From Polytrichum commune (Eukaryota; Streptophyta; Polytrichopsida; Polytrichales; Polytrichaceae), in NCBI GenBank assembly GCA_950295325.1, contig OX485808.1, positions 36,290,527 to 36,354,526 on the forward strand: a stretch of DNA of 64,000 bases. Reading direction: 5' to 3'. Positions within the stretch are counted from its first letter, which is position 1, and each line of letters starts with the position of its first letter. The notes below the pieces were generated by a model. It searched no databases. It saw nothing but the letters and a program-made list of their open reading frames with translations, and was not told where the DNA came from. The position numbers were made by a program, and so were the translations under genes. Below are positions 13,872-24,744 of this stretch, piece by piece.

Positions 13872-14168
13872 AAGGTAGAGGGTGCTAAAACCATCACTTT
13901 AAGCATTGAGTACAAATACTATTCCTATATTGAAGAAAAAAAACTAAAATTTCTCATGCTAGTAGTTGAAAGGACATTTCAACACACCAAACTATGCCTT
14001 TTATTGGGGGGATGTTATAAGCAAAAGCTATAGGGTTCAATGATACATTGGTAGATTGGTAGATTACCCAAACAAGTGGGGAGGTTGATGTTATGGTCAA
14101 TATTCTCATAATCTATATGTACTTATCATGCAAAATTTCAGGGTGTTGGTTTTAGCACCCTCTACCTT
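13872..14168. mobile_element. Probable 297-bp MITE with about 26-bp inverted ends
   Basis: 13872-13897 (AAGGTAGAGGGTGCTAAAAC and on) is repeated inverted at 14143-14168 with about one mismatch. There are no coding features inside. No clear target duplication was found. Related end words occur near 28896 and 29612-29634, and once near 62806, suggesting a dispersed family. Confidence 0.5.
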
Positions 14169-14502
14169 AGTGTGTATACATTATATGCCACGAAGCCAGG
14201 ATAACTCCTACGGTCTTAGAAGTTTGCAAGGGCAGTTTTCACTCAAATTGGCTACAAGGTATTTAAATTCAGTTGAAGATTTTGGATGGTACAACTTTAC
14301 ACATCCTTGGTGCACTTCGATTTCTTGTGAAAGGTCGGGGGAACAATGCCTAAAGAGTGTCACGATCTTTAAAAGGAGATTTGGTTGCAATTTTATTATC
14401 AATAAAAATGTATATTTTTAATACTACTCAACCCGTTCCCACATTTATGTGAAGTCAAGAATATAATTGGCGTTGTGCCTGCATCCAAATTTGACATTGA
14501 AT

Positions 14503-15090
14503 TGGAAGACATCATGGGGTTTATCTCATTTGGGAATCCATGACAACCCAACCACATCAAAAACAACATATGAGGATATCAAGGAGGTTTTTCTTGCTAA
14601 AGAATGAAACACTTTTCATTTCTTTGGGAAGAAATTAGATTACTTCCACCTCAAGGATTTTTTTAATAAATTTGAATGTGGATTGTACTTGAAGCAACCA
14701 TTGACTCCACCAGAATGCAAGATCATTACTGCCTATTGCACCTCAAACGTTAGACTTGCCATTGAAAGTAGATAATGGACGATCCTCTCTATCTCTAGAG
14801 ATACTAGACTATGCCAATTTCGCTCATATAATACAGTTGAAAATGACGCACATTTCGTGTTGGAATGTCCCCAATATAACCCCATTAGAGTTAAGTTTTC
14901 ATCAATATTTGAGAACGCAGTTCTAGGGAGCCTCAAATCTTTCTTTCAATTAGACCATCAAGTTGATATGAGCCTCTATCTCACGGAGGCTATCGCACTC
15001 CCCACTCTGGAGAATCAACTCCTTTGAAACCATCTTGACGTACTTTTAGTCCCATTAGCCTTTTGGCTTCTCAAACTTTAAAATCAATGA
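14503..15090 (+). pseudogene. LINE (non-LTR retrotransposon) 3' coding fragment, copy A
   Basis: Decayed C-terminal part of a LINE polyprotein. Frames around 14640-15000 read YLKQPLTPPECKIITAY, then RLCQFRSYNTVENDAHFVLE and CPQYNPIR. This is the 'R.C..C.....EDE.HFLL.CP.Y..IR' tail that follows the reverse transcriptase in many LINEs, though the usual cysteine pair is incomplete. Stops interrupt it near 14605 and 14775. It is collinear with 31500-32010, including the shared 3' end CATTAGCC..TTTTGGCTTC and ACTTTAAAATCAAT. The 5' part is missing, as is common for 5'-truncated LINE copies. Confidence 0.65.
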
Positions 15091-15497
15091 ATTGATTTGG
15101 TTGAATTGAATTGGTAATTGCTTCCACCTTTGCCTAGTCACATGTATTTTTGTCAAAACTATAGATAGAAAATAAAACTGTGGGGCTATAACATTGCTAA
15201 ACCTCATGCTCCCTCACTCTCTTTAAATAAGAAAGATGCCATGTTCCATGGGGACCTTGCTGCAACACTAAGACTAAGGGGCGGTTTACACTATGGACCA
15301 TGAAGTCATCCTACGTAAGAGGCCTATTTTGCGTGGGATGACTTCATGGGACGACTTCCATGGTCCGAGTTACTAAAATATTAGTTTTCATGGTTCATGG
15401 GCCCTTCACTAGGTGTAAACCGAATGTGGACCATGAAGAATGACCATGCACCAAAAAGTGGAGGTGTTGATTTTTTTAATATTGAAAAAAGCAGTTT

Positions 15498-16054
15498 TTG
15501 GAAAAAGTCAAGTTTGACCATTCTCTTCTCTTCACTTCTTTTCTCTTCATTTGTCTTCTAGTTTTTGCTTGCTTGAACCTAAAATTTCAGCAAGCAATGG
15601 AGGAGAGGAGGAGGACATTTGTTTTGCTTTTAGGATTGTACATGTTTTTGTACATGCTCGTAAAGCATGTGGTAGACATTCAAGCGTTGATTTTGCAAGG
15701 AGAATGGGAGAAGTTAGCAATTTTGAGCTTGGTTTATGAGAATATGGGGTATAGAGAGAGGAGTATATGGAGTCAAGAACGGATGATTGGATTCGTAGAC
15801 CGCTTATTGTTGGGTTTGTGGACGGAGAATGAATTTAGAAAGCGAACTCGAGTGACACAGAATACATTCAGATTTTTGTGTGAGAGGTTAGATCCGTATT
15901 TGAAAAAAAAAATACTCAATTTAGGGTTACGATACCGGTGCAAGATAGGATAGCAATGTCATTGCATCGGTTGGGAAGTGGTGATGGATTGCAAACCATA
16001 GGCGACTTGTATGGAGTGCACGAAAGTACATTATCAATAGTAGTCAATATTTAG
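15498..16054 (+). pseudogene. Harbinger transposase N-terminal fragment, frameshifted
   Basis: The likely start is the ATG at 15597 (MEERRRTF); an in-frame ATG at 15498 adds a hydrophobic stretch. The reading contains NEFRKRTRVTQNTFRFLCERL, then DPYLKKK. After a one-base shift in the A run near 15905 it continues IPVQDRIAMSLHRLGSGDG and LYGVHESTLSIVV. This is the 'F....R.....F..L...L.P.L ... V..R.A..L.RL..G.....I...FG....T.S' N-terminal pattern of PIF/HARBI1 transposases. It ends at TAG 16052-16054. The roughly 200 residues of DDE nuclease normally downstream are missing and replaced by 670 bases of non-coding element DNA. Confidence 0.75.
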
Positions 16055-16239
16055 TGTTTGATTATATTTAATGTTGTTACCACCCTACTTTGCTCAACAC
16101 AAATTCTCAATTCTTTGATAATTAATGTTAGAAGATATCCCATTGCACTTCTTTTGACTACCCTGATCTACAATCATTAAACCACTACAGATTTTTCTTT
16201 TTTGTTTTGCAACTGCATTTTGTAAGAATATTGGGGTGT

Positions 16240-16290
16240 GTAATATACCGTTGGAAAGGTATTTTCAAGACCTTTCCAATGGTATATTAC
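16240..16290. repeat. 21-bp-arm hairpin inside the Harbinger element
   Basis: GTAATATACCGTTGGAAAGG and its inverse (one mismatch) flank a 9-base loop. It may be a nested palindrome of the element; role unknown. Confidence 0.75.
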
Positions 16291-16755
16291 AAGACCCAAA
16301 ATTCCAAACATTACATTTGGTAGACCAAAAAAAACAACCTGCACTTGAATTCTTGAGTTCTAGATGTCCTGCGTTGTTTGGTGAAACACGTGTGAGCCGG
16401 TTTAAGGGGTAGGGCAAGGTAGTGCTAGTATGTCTCATGGGCTATGGTATAATTAAGGCGCTTAAAAGGTAGATTCATTAAAAATTTATTGAAATGGTAT
16501 TTCTCTGACATGGGCCCTTGCCTTTTCCTACCAGACCACCTCTCTTACCTCTCTCAACGCAAAAACCGTTGGACAATGTCAGTGCATTTATTAGGCCTTA
16601 AAAATTATATTTTGGGGACCTTGACCTTCATGGTCCCTCTGCCATTTTTTCCTTAGTGTAAACCGAAGTTGTCCCGGGAGAACTTCAACAGCCAATCAAC
16701 TGCCTTGCAGAGCCCTAGTCCAACTTCATGGTCCATAGTGTAAACCGCCCCTTAG

Positions 16756-18346
16756 GCCATTGTTTTTCATGAATTAGAACAAGTTTATTCCCAACACTTG
16801 GCCATATTATTCTCTGGCCTAGGGTAAATGGCAAGTGAAGCTTAGCGGATGGAGGTTTATTATGTACCTCTCATCCATCCACAACAAAAACTTGAAAAAA
16901 TTCCTCCACTAGAAGATATTTTGTCTAAGTGAACCTTGTAGGGTAGCTATAATTTATCTTAGAGACAACTACCACCACATGCCAAGGTTCTTTTACACAC
17001 AATTTCTTATGTTTTTTAAGGTTTGCCTCCAATTCATCTCAAAAGACTTGGCCTAGATCAATTCATAGTTTTTGAACTTAGTTTTGGTGTCAAATCAACT
17101 AGAAAAAGTAACCTATGGATTGCATACTAATTCAAGGGCTTTATGTTGGATGGATGTGAGATACACTCATAAGCAATACTTCCCTCTCATAAAGCTAAGC
17201 AATCATTGTAATGGACTAGATAACCACCAAGGAAAGAATGGATGGCGAGCCATAGAAGTAGCAAGTCATCCATCTACTCAAGTTGGTTATGAGACACAAC
17301 CAATCGATCGACTCATGTACATATTCTTGGAATTATGGATGACATCATGCCTACATGGGTGTGTTGGTTTGGGAGGGGGGGGGGGGGGAGGGAGGATCAC
17401 TCCTTTGTATTTAGTGGGAACATGTGAGAACACAAGGTGTTTTTAGGGGGTATTATATTGGAGAAGGTAAATATTGTGGACCCTACTATTATGTAGTTTT
17501 CTAACATTCACTATATTGAAGACCCGATGGGTAGGTTAACTTGATATTTATTCGTCTTTAACAAGGCCTTACAACAATTATAAATTATAGTTTTTGCCGA
17601 TGTCATGTAAAATTAACACTTACACACACAAAATCATAAATCATACATCAACACAACATGCACACAATTTAGCTTCCTAGTATGCACTCTATTCATTCAA
17701 AGCATACACACATGCATATGGTGATAAAATGTTTGTGTTGAAAAACACATGCAAATGCTTTCAAAATGTGTGTTTAAAACACAACTGCATATCAATTATA
17801 ACACAACCAATCAACACCAATCACAAAGTTCAATTATGAAGCAATTTGTGCCATTGTTCAAGTTCAAATGATTAAGACCACTCAACACACAGCATCCAAC
17901 TTTCTGTGCTAAAGTCTACACCCATGGAATTATGCTTCGAAGACCTTCAGTGCCATTGGTGATCCTCTAGGGTGATAGCTTTCAGATCTTTCTTGAATTT
18001 CTCTTTGGCTAGCACATATCTAGCCATAACCTCACACTCCACAATGTGGACTTTAGGTTAGATGCCACATGGTCAGTGCTCTCATCACTAACTCTAAAAC
18101 CAGCAAGTGAAGGCAATGGTTGGTCAGAGTCATCAAGGCTGGGAGGGGGGGGGGGGTAAGATTTAAATTTCAGCTTCCTTTGCTATGCACTCTAGAGTTT
18201 ATTGGGAGTTAAAAACAAAATCTAGGTCAACCACACGGATGCGCTTTCTAGATTCTAGATGCAGTTGGGGTCAACTAGTGACAAAACATATACATCCGAA
18301 GAAACTCTATTGAGCCCCTCAAGCTTGTAGTTGATCTCCATCTACT
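16756..18346. other. No recognised gene; G-tracts
   Basis: Long G runs occur at about 17375-17395 and 18140-18157. The ORF at 17072-17446 ends in a poly-glycine artefact of the first run and has no recognisable domain. Confidence 0.5.
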
Positions 18347-18354
18347 CTCAACAT

Positions 18355-18681
18355 CTCGGGGGGTTCACTGGCGAAAATCGTAGAATAACGTGCGATAAAA
18401 ATAAGGTCTAATATATTCATTGTAGATAAATTTTGCAAAAAACTTACATATAATATAGGGGGGTTTAAAATAGTGAAAAATGATTACATGTAAAATACCA
18501 TCACATATAAATAGTGAAAAAGGATTACATGTAAAATACTATCACATGTAAAATACCATCACACCTTTATTTTGAAAAATACCATACCTTATAATATTTT
18601 CTGCAAGGTAAAATAGCCCCCCAATAAATAGGTCCCGAACGCACGTGTATGCAAAATATAAGAGGGAGTGAACCCCCCGAG
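18355..18681. mobile_element. hAT-like MITE, 327 bp (CTCGGGGGG family, copy 1)
   Basis: Terminal inverted repeat CTCGGGGGGTTCACT is present at both ends. An exact 8-bp target duplication CTCAACAT lies at 18347-18354 and 18682-18689. An 8-bp duplication is the hAT signature. The interior is AT-rich with internal direct repeats of GATTACATGTAAAATAC and no ORF. Subterminal ACGTGCG and its inverse are shared with the copy at 39203. Confidence 0.85.
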
Positions 18682-18689
18682 CTCAACAT

Positions 18690-20100
18690 CAAATAATTGA
18701 AAGTGTTAGTCTATAATACAAATACCTTCAGGTAATCGTCTAAGTTTGGCATATATATATATATCGCCCATTTGCAAGGTCCAATAAGTCTTGGATTAAC
18801 ATTGGAATCATCAAGTGAGAACGATTTCAACTTTAAAGACATTGCAGATGTGGTTTGTGACCACCAACCTCACAAAACCCTAACCTCAAGTCACTCACAT
18901 GAACCCCTCTTGTTGACATTGCCCTTTCCTCTACATCGACAATTAACCTGCAAAAATGTGAGAAATTACAACAAAATTAAAACCCTAAACTCTACCCATC
19001 TTCCAAGCAAACAAAGAATTGAAATTAAGAACGATGAATCTTGGTATGCATGCACTGAGGAGCACGACTATTCGCGTGCACCTACTCCTAAACCTTGATC
19101 AATCAGCCATCAGCATTTGCCAAGTTCATAAGAAGGTAAGAGTTTGCACAAACATGAAATCTTTGAGGAGCTCCGCAAACCCTAATTGGAAGTTCACAAC
19201 ACCAAATAGAATGCCCAAACCCATCCGGACCCCATCCTGCATCTTACCCGACAAATTACATCCAATTACAAAGATACATCCATGAGATGTCATCCAATGA
19301 TGCTCATCCATAGTCTAGGGCCCTAATATATTTGAATTCCCCACCATGCTAAACTCTATGGTACATTGGTTTTAGAATTTCTCTAACATGAACAATTTGT
19401 AAACACCCTAGTTTATTTATACCATGGGAGATCAATATATAACTTAGCCTTTGTTACAAGCACATGTTTTTATAATTTGTGGGCTGGAACTTTAAAGCGG
19501 ACCCTATATTTGTTCTCTTATGTTTTCTAAGATACGGGAGCGACCCCCTGGGCATGGGTGAAACATTGTGACGAGCTCTAAACCCTTATACTTTTGGATG
19601 AATTACTGGTTATGAGTTGAGTAAGGGTGGGTTCCCATGCATGTTGTTCATCCACCACACCCTAATGGGAGTAAGAACAAATGTACATGAAATATGATGG
19701 GTTAGGGTTCGTATGTGCCACTCAACGACTGTATCTTTGATGTTTAATGAACGTATGGAAGTCTAATGACCATGATCATGGGCCTCCTTATTTTGGTTGG
19801 CTGGTTGGTGGGTTGATATTGTTCTTCATGAAAACATATCCAACCCACTATTATCTAGAATCTAGTGGGTGAGTGATGGACATGGAAACCCACCCTAATG
19901 GTATGTTCCGGATATTTCGACCATCACTCCTAATTTAAATGGATTAAACCAAAGTAGGGAAAAAGCTTCAATTGAAGTTGCCAAAAGACCAAAACGGTCT
20001 TCATCCAGGTGTCCAATAACCATGGAACCCATCCGGATATGCACAGGTTAGTGGCCTACCATTGGTTCCCTCAAGGTCAGACCCACAGTCTACTTAAAGC
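18690..20100. other. No recognised gene
   Basis: Short ORFs at 18772-19285 have no recognisable domain. (AT)n lies near 18751-18765. From about 19950 the sequence becomes more GC-rich, leading into the promoter of the next gene. Confidence 0.5.
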
Positions 20101-20589
20101 TGACACGTGTTCACCAGTCGTGGGGACAAGTAGATACCCATCGTTGCGCCGGGTATGAATGCCCCCGTGCATGAGTCAGCCAGGTGCCTTCTTTCCTTCG
20201 CTGCTTCCCTGCGAGCCCGCCACCAAGTTTGCTTGCCTCTCTCTGCCGCACCACAAGGTGCTGCGTGACCCATCCATGACGCACGCCCTTGACCTCTCCG
20301 CATCACTAAAAGCCGCAGATTTCACTTAGCAGAAGTCTCGTTTCAAGTCTCATGCAGTTTGGTGGAGCACTCGCCGAGATCGGTGTACGTCTATGTTGTG
20401 TGTAATTGGAACGTCGAGGTCGCTTAGGGATTTTTTGCTCTTTTAGCTTTTTGTTTTCTGTCTTTAGTTTGTATTGCGTAATTGGTGTGGCAGTTTGAGA
20501 GGTGCGACTAGTAGTAGGACCGGTGCAAGTTTTCTCATCCTCTTTTCTTGAGTAGAGGAGTGCTGTCTGTATAATCGTTGCTTCGAGGT

Positions 20590-20623
<34 letters not shown>

Positions 20624-20630
20624 AAGAGAG
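20101..20630 (+). promoter_or_regulatory. Probable promoter and 5' leader with G-box
   Basis: GC content rises sharply here. A G-box/ABRE core CACGTG lies at 20104-20109. The segment just before the ATG is a (GT)n-(GA)n microsatellite (20592-20629), a common feature of plant 5' leaders. No convincing TATA box was identified. The G-box suits a light- or stress-regulated gene, but that is inference. Confidence 0.45.
20592..20629. repeat. (GT)n(GA)n microsatellite in the 5' leader
   Basis: About ten GT units run directly into GA units, ending two bases before the predicted start codon. Confidence 0.85.
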
Positions 20631-20906
20631 ATGGCGATATGTAGGATGGATGCGTTGCTAGCGGTTGGCCGCATAGGCCAGGGGGAAGTTAATTGTGGTG
20701 AGAGCGGCAGGGTTAATGGCGGAGGAGTTTTCATGCAAGCTGTACTGCCAAAGGCGCATCGTGTGTCGCTGGTTGCGCAAGTGCGAAAGGAAAGGTCCTT
20801 TGGATTGAGTGGTGTTGTATCTAAGAATGCTCTAGTGAAAAATTCCGGAGGTAATTTCGGTGTACGCTGCGACGCAACTCCTGAAGGAGGCGAGGCTCCC
20901 TCAAAG
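20631..20906 (+). CDS. First exon of a probable plastid-targeted protein, unidentified
   Basis: 92 codons from ATG 20631 to a good donor, AAG|GTAAGA at 20906/20907 (phase 0). The product begins MAICRMDALLAV. It is rich in Ser, Gly, Val, Arg and Lys with almost no acidic residues until the end, and reaches VRCDATPEGG. That composition, with a V-R-C-style cleavage context near residue 80, is typical of a chloroplast transit peptide followed by an acidic mature N-terminus. The start is chosen because it is the first ATG after the leader repeat with coding-like GC content. Exons downstream are uncertain (22009-22595 is the best candidate). I do not recognise the protein. Confidence 0.5.
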
Positions 20907-22008
20907 GTAAGACATTATTAGTGTAGCGTTTAAGCTGTGTCATACAATGCAGTTTGAGTTTATGAAGATGAGTCCATGACAGTGCAAGGAATTAACAATC
21001 CGTTGATGATATTGAGACTCTTAAGGTGCAATGTGTGTACGATGATGAACATTCTTACATGTTATGCACCCGCTATTCGTAGACTTGTCACTATTCGCGT
21101 TTCTGGAGTTTTTAGTTCTCACTGTGATTTTCAAGGTGTATGTGAAGGCGATGGTTCTTTATCGCTACTGGCTTCTAGTAGATAGATTCTATGGTGATGC
21201 GTGTTTCGAGAGCCAATAGTAATCGCCGTTGAGTTCATGAATACGAGTGCATGACAGTATGTCAAGGAGCTAACAATAGTCAGTGATGAAATTTTGGCTC
21301 TTTTTGTAATCTTTACAACGATGAACAGAGTAAAGACATCTTACGTACTTGATGTTCTTACCCTCGTCACCATTTGCTTTCTGGAGTTTTTAGTTCTCAC
21401 TGTATTTCTAAGCTGTATGTGAAAGCGATTGTTCTTGATCGCTGACCAGTAATAGATTCTCTGCTGATTCGCTTTTCTTGAGAGTCAATATAATTGCCGT
21501 TTCAAAATAGACGTGGTTATCAATATTTCCTGTTGGAAATAGATATATTCTGTTTCCTGTGAAGTCGATCGTTCTTTATCGCTGGCTGCTATTGTAGTAG
21601 ATAAATTTCTGCTAATTCGTGTTTCTTGAGCGTCTATATTCGCTGTTTCAAAATGGACACGGATATTAACACTCCCTGTTTGAAATCATCTTATGCACAG
21701 AGTAAATACATCTTACACACCTGATGTTCTTACACTCGCCGCCATTTGCTTTCCTGGAGTTTTAGTTCTCACTGTTGTTTTTAAAAGTGTATGTGAAGAC
21801 GAGTGTTCTTGATCGCTGATTATTAGTAATAGATTATCTACTGATTCGTATTTCTTCTGAGTCAATAAATCTTTGTTTCAAAATGGACGTGGATTTCAAT
21901 ATTTCCTGTTTGAAATAGATGCTTTGATTGTTCTTTTTCGCTGACTACTAGTAGATAGCGTCTCTGCTCATTCGTGTTGCTTGAGAGTTGTTGATCTCTG
22001 TTTCAAAA
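20907..22008 (+). repeat. Intron made of degenerate repeats
   Basis: The words GGAGTTTTTAGTTCTCACTG (about 21100, 21380, 21752), GTTCTTxATCGCTGA, AGTAGATA and TTTCAAAATGGAC recur at irregular spacings of roughly 130-370 bases. The last TTTCAAAATGGAC copy contains the first ATG (22009) of the next candidate exon. It is probably one intron with amplified internal sequence. Confidence 0.6.
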
Positions 22009-22595
22009 TGGACATGAAAATTAACACGACACTCTGTGAAATCAAGGGTTATGACGTCAACGAAGTTCTCGAGGAAGTTGTGGAATCCGAAAAGAACAAG
22101 TTGAGTGAAAGCGACAAGCAAACTCCAGAGGCATTGACTGAGGGCGAGCCGAGTCCGTTCTCTCCAGCGATTGATCTCGACACCGACGACTCCTTGCACG
22201 CTCACCAGGGCGTGGGAGTCTCAAAAGAAACTCTCGTGGAGCCGCCAAGAGGCGCTGTTGAACACAGCGCACAAGCTGGAACGCCTAACACCAGTGGCAG
22301 GGATTGGAGAGTCTATTCTGATGGAATCTCCAACGTAAGGATCGCAGAGCGTGTGAGTCCGCAGGTGGAGAGAGCTCCTGAAGATGTTCAAGAATACCAG
22401 GACCAGAAACACAAGCAAATGTATGGACCAAGCGAGAGCTCCTGTGACGAGGGATCCTTCATTGCATTGGCAGGCGGTATTTTGGAACAAGACGGCGGAA
22501 AGTCTATCGATGATTACAGAATCCGAGCAGACATTTTTGGCAAGAGTGCTGAGATCTTCACTGCTTTGAAGTATCGTAGTCATAGCGTAGTGTAA
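22009..22595 (+). CDS. Candidate exon, acidic hydrophilic protein, unidentified
   Basis: Open from at least 21981 to TAA at 22593-22595. It is shown from ATG 22009 (MDMKINTTLCEIKGYDV). Codon use and GC content resemble the first exon at 20631 and differ from the surrounding AT-rich DNA. The product is acidic and low in hydrophobic residues, with a Glu/Ser/Pro-rich middle and the end DDYRIRADIFGKSAEIF. No known domain is recognised and no transmembrane segment is seen. It may be the second exon of the gene beginning at 20631, entering through an AG in 21970-22000, or a separate small gene. The acceptor cannot be fixed by eye. Confidence 0.45.
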
Positions 22596-22754
22596 AATTA
22601 ATTTGTACATTATCAATAATATATAGGATGCAATGTTTGATTTTGAACCTTAGCCTTCAATATCATCACAGATTGATTGATTTGAGTGAATCGTCAAGAG
22701 CATGTGCGTTATACATTTACATTAAGAAATATTGAAGGGTCTAAGCATGTGTAT

Positions 22755-22955
22755 TCTACCCAGACCTTATTGAGTCTTAATTCTCTGATGCTCTGGTTTC
22801 GAGCACAGTTGGAGTTTTTCCTCGAACGCTATGCAGCTGACCGCCGAATTCTCGGCGCCCTCAAGGATGTGTCTAAATGTGGATGCTCGTCTCCACTTTT
22901 CTCGCAGATCGAGGGAGCTTTATCAAGAACTTCAAGAATCCTCAAACCTGATTGA
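22755..22955 (+). CDS. Candidate last exon, unidentified
   Basis: Downstream of an acceptor-like CTACCCAG, the frame reads LMLWFRAQLEFFLERYAADR and then GALKDVSKCGCSSP, ending KPD and TGA at 22953-22955. Base composition matches the two exons upstream. If GTAAAA at about 22589 is used as a donor, this would replace the last codons of the preceding exon. Evidence is composition and splice-like sites only. Confidence 0.3.
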   Translation, partial: STQTLLSLNSLMLWFRAQLEFFLERYAADRRILGALKDVSKCGCSSPLFSQIEGALSRTSRILKPD

Positions 22956-22959
22956 CTCT

Positions 22960-24009
22960 GTTTCAAGGTAAGTAGCACTGTTTCTTTGCAAGATTGATTT
23001 CTTCCTTAGAAATTATACTCTGTTAAGTTTGTAAGCTTGTTGGGGAGTGCAGCTCTTTACCAGATTGGTAGCAAAGTTCTTTAATTCTGGAGACAACAAA
23101 TTCAATTTGAATAACAGGGATAAACGATTGTTACTACTACACACCGTGGATTGATAGAACATTCTCAGAATCATGTGTATTGAATACTAAGTGAGATTGA
23201 AGACTTCCTCTTGAAGCTTCTTATGGTGGGCCACAAATTCTAACACATCCACCTCATTCAAAATATGTCATATGGATCTTTGTTTACAAAAGTCTTCAAT
23301 GATGTTTACAATAAAATTATGGACTACATAGGCAAAGAGAGGAGAGTAGATGAAAACCCTTGGAAAGTTATCAAGTTCATGTTCATTCCAATTTTGTGGT
23401 GAAGTTGCTCTAGTTACTTGATCACTTTTGCCTTGATACCCCATATAAGAATGAAACACCATTTTTTTGGAAGACTATGTATGACATTGTAGATAGCTTT
23501 CTTTTTCTTTTTCTAGTTGATGGAATCAATGTTTCATGGTGTATGCTCATGCTTAGTCTCAAGCTTAAATGGGAAAATATGTGGGATAAAGCTATGAACA
23601 AGGAAGAGGGAGCCTTCATCTGGTCCCTTTGGAACATCATTGCTGCAATGAACTCTTGGTTTTCTAGGTAATTTGTCATAGAAGCCGATTGCAAATGCTG
23701 CATGTGTTGACAACATTCTGCAAACCATTGTACACATGTTTTTGAATTGTAGAATTGCAAGGAGAGTATGAGATTATGCCACTGGGATCATTACACTGAG
23801 TATGAGATTTAGTGTCACTTACTATTTGGGTTACATACACTACGTATGGCATTTAGTGTCATGTACCCAATTTGCAAAGGGCTTAGATTACATGCCTAGA
23901 GATCTCAAAGTGTCACACCCACTCATTACCAATATGACTCCATCCATCAACATAAGTAACTTCTTTAAGTGGAAAATATCTACATTATGTATATTAAGAG
24001 TAGCACATT
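22960..24009. other. No recognised gene
   Basis: AT-rich. Short ORFs on both strands near 23268-23760 overlap one another and show no domain. Confidence 0.5.
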
Positions 24010-24370
24010 AGGATATGTTAGATGCTAGTCTTGCGTTTTAGTACGAAAGGGGAAGATATTCTTGAGTATACTAATGGCAAGTGTCATGTGTTTGCATTTT
24101 AGTATGCAAGAGGTAGATATTCTTGAGCATACTAATGGCAAGTGCCATTTGTGTACACTTTAGTCAAGTTGTAGACCATTGTGTAACATAGGCATGCATC
24201 CATAACACTATTGAGCATGCTCAAGTCAAGATATTAGTAAGTGCACTTGAATGTCAAATGTCATGAGGTGACAATTATGGTGAAGTTATTAGTCATCCAA
24301 ATAACCTAGTATATGCCTCAAAATAAGGTAAGTGACGTTGTTATGCATGTGACATTAAATATCATAAATG
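24010..24370 (+). repeat. Dispersed repeat, copy A (uninterrupted)
   Basis: Contains CTAATGGCAAGTG, TCAAGTTGTAGACCATTGTG and TAACATAGGCATGCA in order. Homologous copies lie at 24745-25860 (split by an insertion) and, inverted, at 32700-33060. It has no coding content and is presumably a non-autonomous element or an untranslated part of one. Confidence 0.7.
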
Positions 24371-24744
24371 GTGTAGTGCTATATCATTTTACTATTGATG
24401 CACAATAAATTTTGACCAAGTAAAGTTGTTAATACTCTATTATGTCCAAACAATCAATTTGACATTTGTTGGCAAAATATGAGATACGCAGTAAATAAAT
24501 CAACAACTGCGTAATTCCAAACAATATTTAGTGTCGTACAACGTTCATGGTATTTAGTGTTAAGTACACTATTTGCAAAGGGCCTAAACTAGATGCCTAA
24601 AGGAGGCCTAGAGGAATCTAAGTGTCACACCCACTAATTGTCAATATGATTACATTCGTCCACATAAGTAACTTCTTTAAGTGAAAAATATCCACATTGA
24701 GACACTTAGAGTAGAACATTGGGATACTTTAGATGATATAGTCT

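Larger units (their letters stand above)
15274..16755 (+). mobile_element. PIF/Harbinger DNA transposon, 1.48 kb, perfect 33-bp TIRs
   Basis: The ends 15274-15306 and 16723-16755 are perfect inverted repeats beginning CTAAGGGGCGGTTTACACTA. Subterminal words (GTGTAAACCGAA at about 15413 and 16658) also recur. Inside is a PIF/Harbinger-type transposase fragment. The first bases after the outer C are TAA on the left and TTA on the right. The 3-bp TAA/TTA duplication usual for this superfamily cannot be told apart from the repeat itself, so the exact boundary is open by about 3-4 bases. Catalytic DDE sequence is absent, so the element is non-autonomous. Confidence 0.85.
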
